From contig KN834758.1 in NCBI GenBank assembly GCA_000827265.1, forward strand, positions 682,001 to 746,000: DNA of 64,000 nt. The letters are read 5' to 3'. Both the position numbers and the translations under genes were made by a program. Every line of letters begins with the position of its first letter. Within the stretch, counting starts at the first letter, position 1. The notes under the pieces are model-generated. The model saw only the letters and a list, made by a program, of their open reading frames with translations. It had not been told where the DNA came from and ran no database searches. This DNA comes from Collybiopsis luxurians FD-317 M1 (Eukaryota; Basidiomycota; Agaricomycetes; Agaricales; Omphalotaceae). Below are positions 56,734-64,000 of this stretch, piece after piece.

Positions 56734-58025
56734 TGGAAGCACAAATATAAACGATCTGCAACAAACGAGCGGCAAAAACCCTTAGAAGCCTGCTTCAGCC
56801 GGGCGAAAGTTAGAAGACAGAAACAGCTCGCAGAGCAAACGGAAGGAAGAAACGAAGGAATAATTGAAGGTGCGCTATGGTGACTAGACATGTCATCTTA
56901 TAACAGTTGAATATCACAGCCCCATGAAAAATCATTCGGCGTGTCCAGCATCAACTATGTACAAAGTAGGATCAATACAGTATCAGATCTTAAACATGCC
57001 TGATTGTGAATGTATTTGATTGAATATGTCGTTTTGCATGATCTAGAACAATTGAATGAGGGACCGCCCACATTCAGAGGCAATCTGGGATGAATGGAAT
57101 CATTACAGCATAAGGAACACCTGGAGTTGTCTTCGGTGCTTAACTGGAACGTTGTGGTCAAAAGCCCCCTGGATCAGTTGGTTACTGGTGGCAAGACTGG
57201 TAAGCGCCCGGGCGCTTGAACGCCGACCGCGAATACGCAACACGCAACAAATATGAGAAAAATGCGCAGAAGTAACTTCAAACTGAGACCTCCAGCTTCT
57301 CCAGGCTTTTCGCTGTCCGCGGAGGGGGAGGTTTACAGCAAGTAGTCGAAGGTTTGAATTTACTTCTGAGCTCTGAGACTATTTTACCCAGATCAAAATT
57401 CTACAGACTGTGCAAGAGCAACGCTTCCATATTCGCTTGAAGTCGAATGGCCATGCTCGGTGTTTATCCTTGTCAAATAGCGTTCCGTCTCAATCTCACA
57501 TATCTGCGTCCGGCAACTTCGCATGCCTCGTTATTAATTTTTTGACGAGAGAAACGGCCATATCCACCGACTGTCCTCAATATCATTGCTAGTTCCCTTT
57601 CTTGCTCGCTAATCTACTCGAGAGAAACACATTGAATCCTTTGAGGGTTATTTTATTAGTGCAACGGCGTTCGAAGTAACGTCACTTCTCCGAGGTTCGA
57701 GTACAAGATTCTTCGTTATAGCAAATTTTCATCGGAAACTCTGTCGCAGGCAGGAAGAATGCAGGTCTCTTGGGACACTTTCAAAAAGCCAGAGTCTGCC
57801 AGTACGCTACCTCGAGGTCCCAGGATTTATTCCCCGAACACTTTGTGGCTTCGATTACATAGAACTTGCTGGCAGTGCTGCAGCTTAAGCTTCTGCGGTT
57901 CTCGTCGACGGCCACATTTTTAAAGGCCAATTCTCAATGGCACGAACGATCGGAGGCACCCTTTTCTCTACCGAAAAATTGCACTCTTTACTCTCAACGT
58001 TTGTGTTTCTGCTGCACTCGCCAAC
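56734..58025. promoter_or_regulatory. long divergent region between two seven-helix genes
   Basis: A 1292-bp gap between divergent starts. I scanned both strands for splice-linked short exons of the kind seen on each side and found none. Palindromic CGCCCGGGCG lies near 57205-57214. Function as a shared control region is inference. Confidence 0.45.
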
Positions 58026-60390
58026 ATGCCTGTTGCTCAGCCCCACATTATCGTGGACAATACGTTCGTCGCCTTAACTCATCGGTATCTCTTCGCCGAC
58101 CTAATGGCAATTCTAGAATGGGCGCTGCCTTTATAGGTTCCATCGTGGCTGCCAGGAAAGTTCTGTGCCTTTGGAGCATAACTCGGATTAACGTCTGGAC
58201 TATGTTTCTAGCCTGTACGGAGGTTAGCGGCTATTCCAGCTACTATCTTACAACTGAACTCAGCAATTCGTTTTTAAGTATCTTGCGTTCAGACGTGGTT
58301 CTACTTCAGTCGTTATCCCGGTGTCAGTATACCTTGCATATACAGGGTCTTTTCCTACCACTTATCGATGCTTTCTCCAGGATTTGTGGTATATCAAGTT
58401 ATTGGTGAGATTCATACGCTCGATCGAATAAAACAATGCATATCCATGGTGTTAAATAGGTTGCCACTGTGTGGGTTTTCGATAGCGTTCATCAAGCCTT
58501 GATATCGCATACAGGTCGGTTTCTGGTGTCGATCAGAAAACCTTGTCTCTCTAATGTAGAATCCAGTGTATTTCTACGTGGTCACAAACTTTAATAATGT
58601 CTCCAAGCAAGCAGATTTGGTCTGGTAAGCTATTACAACGCTTATTAGCTGCGAGAGACTCATGCTTTTTCAGGAGCATACTGGTGAGCCATCACCTATC
58701 GCTTTCTTGACATGTATTTCAGGCTAATCCGCCGCCGTCGACTTGAAGCTCGAAGTCCTGTTCAATGTAAGCTCACTCGATCAGCTTGACACTGCCTTAG
58801 TAATAATAACTGCCAAAGGGCATGATAGGCTTCCTGGTACAAAGGTAGGGGGATTCCAGTCAACTACTTGCGGCTGCATAAAGCGCTCCTAATATCTACC
58901 AAACCATTAAGTTTTCTGATTATGCGTGTATGGAAAAGTATGCCTTTTCGCATGAGATCTCCGTGAGCCGCCAAGCTAATCAACTTTCGATCCAGTGAGC
59001 AATCAGAACATCCCCCTCACACTGGTCATTGTAAGAGCTCCACTCTGATCTTGATTTCCAGTTGATTTTCTTTCGTAGGTGTTGCTTGTACTGGGAGAGT
59101 TTGGTAGTTATCCAAATAAAGTTGATGCATCGCTTATTTTAACCTTGCCGCTTGCCTGTCAAACAGTGTGCTCTATCGGTGAGCTCTTTCTGAAATTTGA
59201 CACGAATCTACCCATTAAAATCGTTTCCTTGGCAGCCTTCACAATCTCCTCGTGAGCGTTATCATCACTTCAAATAGACTATCCTGAGGGACGTTCCATA
59301 GGCTGAAGCTCGTCACTTGGCAGGACCTTACAAAACTCAAAGTAGGTATTCACTTGCCGATTTTCCCGTCAAAGGTATCTAATTTTCGGACCGTAGGGCC
59401 TCTCGATGACAGTCAACGTGCTTGGTGCTGTATCGGACGTAGCCATCGCTGCTGGTCTATTTTATTTCCTTCACCGTTCCAGGACGGGTTTCAAAAAGTG
59501 AGTCGCATGCATTGCCTGGCTATCGTGCATGTCGTCTGCTGTCGCTCGTGCAGCGTGCTGAGCTTAGGACTTCTTTTGCTCCTTTAGGTCGGATACAATG
59601 ATAAGCAAGCTTGTGCGTATGCAAGAGAATCGCTCGTTTCAGCTTCTTTTCTGAAATAACGTAGATCATGTTCAGCGTCAGTACTGGTCTGCTGACTAGC
59701 GTGTGCGCCGTAGCTTCTCTTTTGTCTGTACGTCGATTTTTTTTATGCCTTATTGAGCTCGTACTTTGCCCGCCTCCTTCGGAACCGGAGAAACGTGGTC
59801 AATCCGCTAACCGAAAAAGTTCACTCTCAGATCTTGATTTGGGGACGCACTCTGATATATGTTGCGTTCTACTTCAGTTTGGGAAGATGTGTGTCTCAAC
59901 CTCTTTTTTGGATTTGATCAATGGATCATGAAACCGTCCATTTTAGTGTATTCTAACTCTCTACTGGCTACGCTTAATGCCCGAAGGAGCATAAGGTTTA
60001 CCATCTCGGGTTTCTATCTTAGATGTTTCTTTTGACTCGCTGCGTCGCAGGGGCCTAACTGAAGAGCAAGGTGGTGAAGCTTCTTTCTCCTTGCAGACAT
60101 TCACCAACAAGTTGGGCCGACCGGGAAGGAGAAATATGGCGCTGGCAAGCAATGTGAGTAAATCTGGTCTCATTTTCGTCAGGCGAACTCTGTTCAACAC
60201 GAGTTTTGCAGGCTAGACAGACTAATATCTCCATTAAAGTTGACACCACGCAAGAACTTGTGCGGGACAAGGTGGCGCAGGAGAAAGATTTCGAGGTCTG
60301 TCTGGCCTCTTTCTTTGAGGCAATTAATTGACAAGATGAGCTGATCAGTCCGATATCACTGACGTTGGGAGGTCAGAGGATACTGTGTGA
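58026..60390 (+). CDS. DUF6534-type seven-helix protein, 24 short exons
   Basis: Exons: 58026-58063, 58117-58164, 58212-58222, 58279-58322, 58381-58404, 58460-58514, 58567-58624, 58674-58683, 58749-58766, 58819-58844, 58912-58937, 58996-59030, 59079-59103, 59167-59178, 59236-59251, 59302-59341, 59397-59497, 59588-59612, 59665-59727, 59831-59888, 59947-59995, 60051-60153, 60212-60295, 60349-60390; 336 residues. Exons of 10, 11, 12, 16 and 18 nt are needed. The joined protein has the family order: DNTMGAAFIGSIVAA, LYGVSCVQTWFYFSRYPGD, WYIKLLVATVWVFDSVHQAL, ISHTVYFYVVTNFNN, LTKLKGLSMTVNVLGAVSDV, AIAAGLFYFLHRSRTGFKKSD, TMISKLIMFSVSTGLLTSVC, LYSNSLLATLNARRSIR and a tail with NISIKVDTTQEL. The end of exon 2 (donor CT|GTGCC) is the weakest junction. 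Last intron and stop may differ. Function unknown. Confidence 0.85.
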
Positions 60391-61515
60391 TGGTGTGCAA
60401 ATCTCAGAGGACTGGTCCGAACGATCAAGCGTTCTGTTATGGATCCTAACCGAACTCAGCTTGATGTTTTCATATTTCCCATTTTCTCGATGCTCTTTGT
60501 TACCTTTTCAAATTTTTTGGTGCCTCCTTATCGAGGATCATCTAGATCCATTTCCGAGTCCGGCTTGAATGTAAAAGTCCCTTCAACTTACGCGTTGCCC
60601 TCTCCCCGCTGACAGCTGCAGCTTCAGCACAGTTATGATATGATGATAACTCGCGTAAACTGTATCTGTGCACTCTGTTTTGAAAGAGTCTGGCTTTTTA
60701 GTCCATTGTCAGGCTGATAATAGGCGCCGAGGCGTCTGTCTTCCATTTCCATTTCGGCGATTTCGGAGCTTCCATCGTTACTACAACCTTTGCCTCATGT
60801 ATTTCTGCAAATCAATTCCTTCCTTGTTGGGCTTACTTCTCTTTCGGACTCGCGAAAATTGTAATTAGCTATATGTCCTAGTACCAGCTGCTCACACTGC
60901 TATTTTCTGACCATCGACGCGTTTCGGACCCGTCATACGTCGCCCGTCTACTACACGGTCGTTTTCTCCTCGGTTGCGGCATGCATTGACCATTTGGCAC
61001 TAGGTATACCACAACAGCTCTCCCGCTTGAGTAGACATGATGTGGCTTGGTCAGAATGGAGAAACTAGTCCACTAGACTAGAAGCCATTCTAATGTCCTA
61101 AGTCCTTCCAAAGGAAAAACCAATATCGGTTGGATAATCCTGTAGCCGCGCGACTAGGAGCTCGAAAAAGTTAATCTGGTTTGCTTGACGATTATTACGC
61201 GCCTCGGTCGGCAATCGAGAAGGCTTTCATCTACGAAACTGCCATCAGTACATCAAGGTTCGTTTTTTTTTCGATTGAGTTGGGCTGGAGTTGAGTTTGA
61301 CTGGGGAGTTTGAGAGGAACTCCGACCTCGGACTCATCGCCCCTCGTTTCTTCTTTTCCTAACTTGAAATCTACTTCGTTCCTTACTCTTCCGCGGGCAT
61401 ATAAGTAAAGTACTGTTCTAGTTCTGATAATCGACCATCCCCATTCCTTCCAGCCTTCTTTTTCCCCTTCACACTCCCTTCTACACCCCTTTCTTTTCCT
61501 CGGACTGCTGTTCAA
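60391..61515 (+). promoter_or_regulatory. upstream region of the P450 gene
   Basis: This 1125-bp stretch has no splice-linked coding that I can find. Its last 80 bp are a strong C/T-rich tract (about 61435-61503), a common core-promoter feature in fungal genes, and a TATA-like box is at 61400. Confidence 0.45.
61400..61405 (+). promoter_or_regulatory. TATA-like box of the P450 gene
   Basis: TATAAG, 110 bp before the ATG, followed by a pyrimidine-rich tract. Spacing allows a start site around 61435-61480. Inference only. Confidence 0.4.
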
Positions 61516-63888
61516 ATGGCTCTCGATGCTTTTACTATCCTTGATATCTGCTGCGCCGTTCTCAGTCTCTTGATCCTACGACAGATTATCGGCCCTAAGC
61601 CTTCTCAACTTCCTCCTGGACCCAAGGGTCTACCCCTCGTTGGTAACGTCCTCGACATGCCTTCAGAGAAAGAATGGGAAACGTTCGCTCAGTGGGGAGA
61701 CGAATTCGGTAAATCATTTCAAGTCAAAGCTTTTTTCCAGCTTAGGCCTGACATGAATGCTTCTTTTTTCTGCAGGCGATATATGTTCTGTTACAGGTGG
61801 GTGTAATCTGCCAAAGAATCTTAAACCTAGCTTCGATGGTTTTTTTTTAAGTTCTTGGGCAACCACTCATCATCCTCAACTCCGCAAAAGTCGCTGTCGA
61901 TCTGTTAGACAAACGTTCGTCAATTTACTCCGATAGACCGAGGTCAATATCCTTTCCCCTTGAATCTTATACTCAATGCTTATCTTTCTTCCAGTCTCCA
62001 AATGGCTGGTGAGCTTTGTGGCTGGAAAAATACCCTCGTGCTGCTCCCATACGGCGATCGGTTCAAGCGTTTCCGGAGGTTATTCCACAATCTTATTGGA
62101 TCACAAGCAACGATGCGAAAATTCTATCCTGCCGAAGAGCTGGAGACGAAGAAATTCTTGAGGAGAATACTTGCGGAGCCGGACCAGTTGCAGAGACATG
62201 TGAGAAAGTAAGCCTGTGGCACTAGTCTCCTTTCTGGAGATGTGAAAGGCGCTAACTGGAACGAGCTGACTTAGGACCGTTGGCGCAGTGGTTCTTCGCA
62301 TTTCACATGGCTATGAAGTTCAAGAACAGAAGGATCCATTCGTTACACTAGCAAATGCCGCCACCGAACAATTTTCGCTCGCGTCCTCGACTGGACAATT
62401 CTTGGTTGATTGCATTCCTGCCCGTAAGCTTGATTCATACTTGGCTTCTAGTCTTCCCTACTCCTTTTATCCCTCGATCCCATCTTTCTTGCATTCATGA
62501 CCCTTATAGTACTCTGATATTTTCTAGACTGACAGCTTAGACTGACCATTTGAAACCACCTGCAGTTAAATACGTACCTGAATGGGTGCCTGGAGCAGGA
62601 TTCAAAAAGAAAGCCAAAGAATTCGCAGCCACACTCTCTGAGCTTGTCGAACGGCCTCATAGTTTTGTCAAGCAACAGATTGTAGGTTTTCTTCCACAGG
62701 CTTTCTGAAACCTACCCATTATCTGATCTCGATACTGCCGAATTGATTTGCATATTCAAGAACGCTGGAACGGCGCATGTTTCTTTCACCAGCTCGATGC
62801 TTGAAAGCAAGCAACTCACCGAGGAGGAAGAATTTGATCTGAAATGGTCCGCGGCTTCTCTGTATAGCGGTGAGTGTCTGGGGACTTCTTTTCTATCTAA
62901 TCGATGTCGCCCATACACCCGCCTCTCAATAGGCGCCTCGGATACGAGTGTTTCAAGCATTTACTCGTTCTTTCTTGCCATGGTATCGGCGGTTCTTCTT
63001 TTACCTCATTTCAATGCAGCTTAATGTTATTGGCCTAGGCCCTTTATCGTGACGTAGCGCTCAAGGCTCAAGCTGAGATTGACGCGGTAGTCGGAAATGA
63101 TAGACTGCCGACGTTTGCTGATCGCGAATACTTGCCGTATGTCGATGCGTTGGTAAAGGAAGTTTTTAGATGGAATGTTGTCACGCCACTAGGTTAATGT
63201 GTGATTCTTCGAGCGGCGACAGGGACAGATACTAACTTATGTGTGCGTCGATGCAGCGGTACCTCATCGAGCAGTCCAAGATGACTTCTATGACGGATAC
63301 TTCATACCAAAAGGATCTTTGCTAATTCCTAACCTCTGGTATGTTCAGCATTCCTCCTGTTCCAATGCATGCTCATCCATTCATCACATTCAAAGGCAAC
63401 TCACTCATGATCCACGCGTGTACCATAATCCTATGGAATTTAAACCCGAGAGATACCTTGCCGATGCTCTGGCGGCGGAGGGTCTTGGAAGGAAGGTGGA
63501 GCCACACCCTCGAGAGACGTGCTTCGGGTTTGGAAGGCGGTAAGGATCGAGTCGGGACTCCAATGAATCATGACACTCATAGATATTGCCGATTTCCCCA
63601 GCATTTGCCCAGGCCAACACCTCGCCGACTCGTCTGTCTTCATTGCCTGTGCCATGTCCCTCGCGGTTTTTGACATCACCAAGTGCATCGAGAATGGCGT
63701 AACAGTGCAACCAGTCAATGATCGAACGAGTGGAACTATCAGGTTTGTGTTGTCTCTTGATTCGCTTTTGGTTTTTTTCTTAAACGATCATCTTTCATTG
63801 CAGCCATCCAAAACCCTTCAAGTGTAGCATCAAGCCCCGCTCTCCAAAGGCCGTTGCATTGATCCAGTCCTACGACGAACATTTGTAA
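61516..63888 (+). CDS. cytochrome P450 monooxygenase
   Basis: Thirteen exons: 61516-61708, 61776-61796, 61852-61942, 61995-62207, 62275-62423, 62566-62681, 62761-62869, 62933-62982, 63039-63192, 63257-63338, 63396-63539, 63602-63742, 63804-63888; 515 residues. N-terminal membrane anchor (LDICCAVLSLLILRQI) and proline hinge LPPGPKGLPLVGN. I-helix GASDTS (298-303), K-helix EVFR (355-358), FKPERYL, and heme loop FGFGRRICPG with Cys443. The layout resembles the O-methylsterigmatocystin-oxidoreductase-like group common in mushrooms, which accept many secondary metabolites or xenobiotics; the substrate cannot be read from sequence. No biosynthetic cluster genes lie next to it in this window. All required catalytic motifs are present, so it looks functional. 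Confidence 0.95.
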
Positions 63889-64000
63889 CTTCAAGTTTTT
63901 GAGGCTTCGGTTGAAGAAGTATAATATCTAAGCTTTACTAGCTCCGGATAGCTAGCGTAAAGTAATACTTATTTTTGACGTGTTAATTCTGCGATCCATA

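Noticed and set aside
57680..57710. Possible tRNA B-box (GGTTCGAG)
   Set aside because: It is not followed by the needed CC, no A-box or acceptor stem pairs at suitable distance.
57866..58408. 180-codon plus frame over the start of the DUF6534 gene
   Set aside because: It reads through introns of the spliced gene; its own protein has no motif.

Overview
The window is a gene-dense stretch of a basidiomycete fungus, almost certainly a mushroom-forming Agaricomycete. The evidence is: nearly every gene is cut by many short introns (mostly 45-70 nt, about 135 in my models); several families are typical of that class (a DUF6534-type seven-helix protein, a second lineage-typical heptahelical protein, a NACHT-ATPase remnant, a giant DUF3638 protein, a fungal P450); and the housekeeping proteins are ordinary eukaryotic ones. 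I see no CRISPR, prokaryotic operon, virus or tRNA gene. All exon models were made by hand from splice signals, frame continuity and remembered family motifs, with no alignment run.

Layout. 1-11.8 kb: 3' end of a mitochondrial SSB, a DUF336-like protein, peroxin PEX12, the phosphate-signalling SPX-ankyrin-GDPD protein PHO81, an ABC protein with one nucleotide-binding domain, and GTP cyclohydrolase I. 12-17 kb: an EH-domain/coiled-coil protein, then a tandem duplication of a GNAT acetyltransferase with a minisatellite and a leftover extra copy of its flank. 17-25 kb: ribosomal protein eS7, a Rab GTPase with a large internal insertion, an AMMECR1 protein, a mitochondrial PPR protein, ribosomal protein uL3. 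25-26.7 kb: a low-gene island with a broken NACHT gene between two direct repeats. 26.7-34 kb: two disordered proteins of unknown function, the Hsp90 co-chaperone CNS1 and mitochondrial ribosomal bL12. 34.4-44.1 kb: one 3113-residue DUF3638 protein. 45-55 kb: CCR4-NOT subunit NOT3, polarity scaffold BEM1/Scd2, complex I subunit NDUFA12, L-2-hydroxyglutarate dehydrogenase and a CPA-type cation/proton antiporter. 55-64 kb: two head-to-head seven-helix membrane protein genes that are very hard to see because of extreme exon fragmentation (13 and 24 exons), then a cytochrome P450.

Functional links are mostly those of ordinary eukaryotic neighbourhoods: compact divergent pairs (CNS1/bL12m share 156 bp, L2HGDH/antiporter share 120 bp) and tight convergent pairs (NDUFA12/L2HGDH stop codons 32 bp apart). 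A CACGTG element lies 130 bp before PHO81, which fits known Pho4/NUC-1 control. I found no convincing multi-gene novel system. The most unusual items are the micro-exon seven-helix genes, three in-frame GC-AG introns, the Rab insertion, the GNAT duplication with a conserved antisense trace, and the direct-repeat-flanked NACHT remnant.
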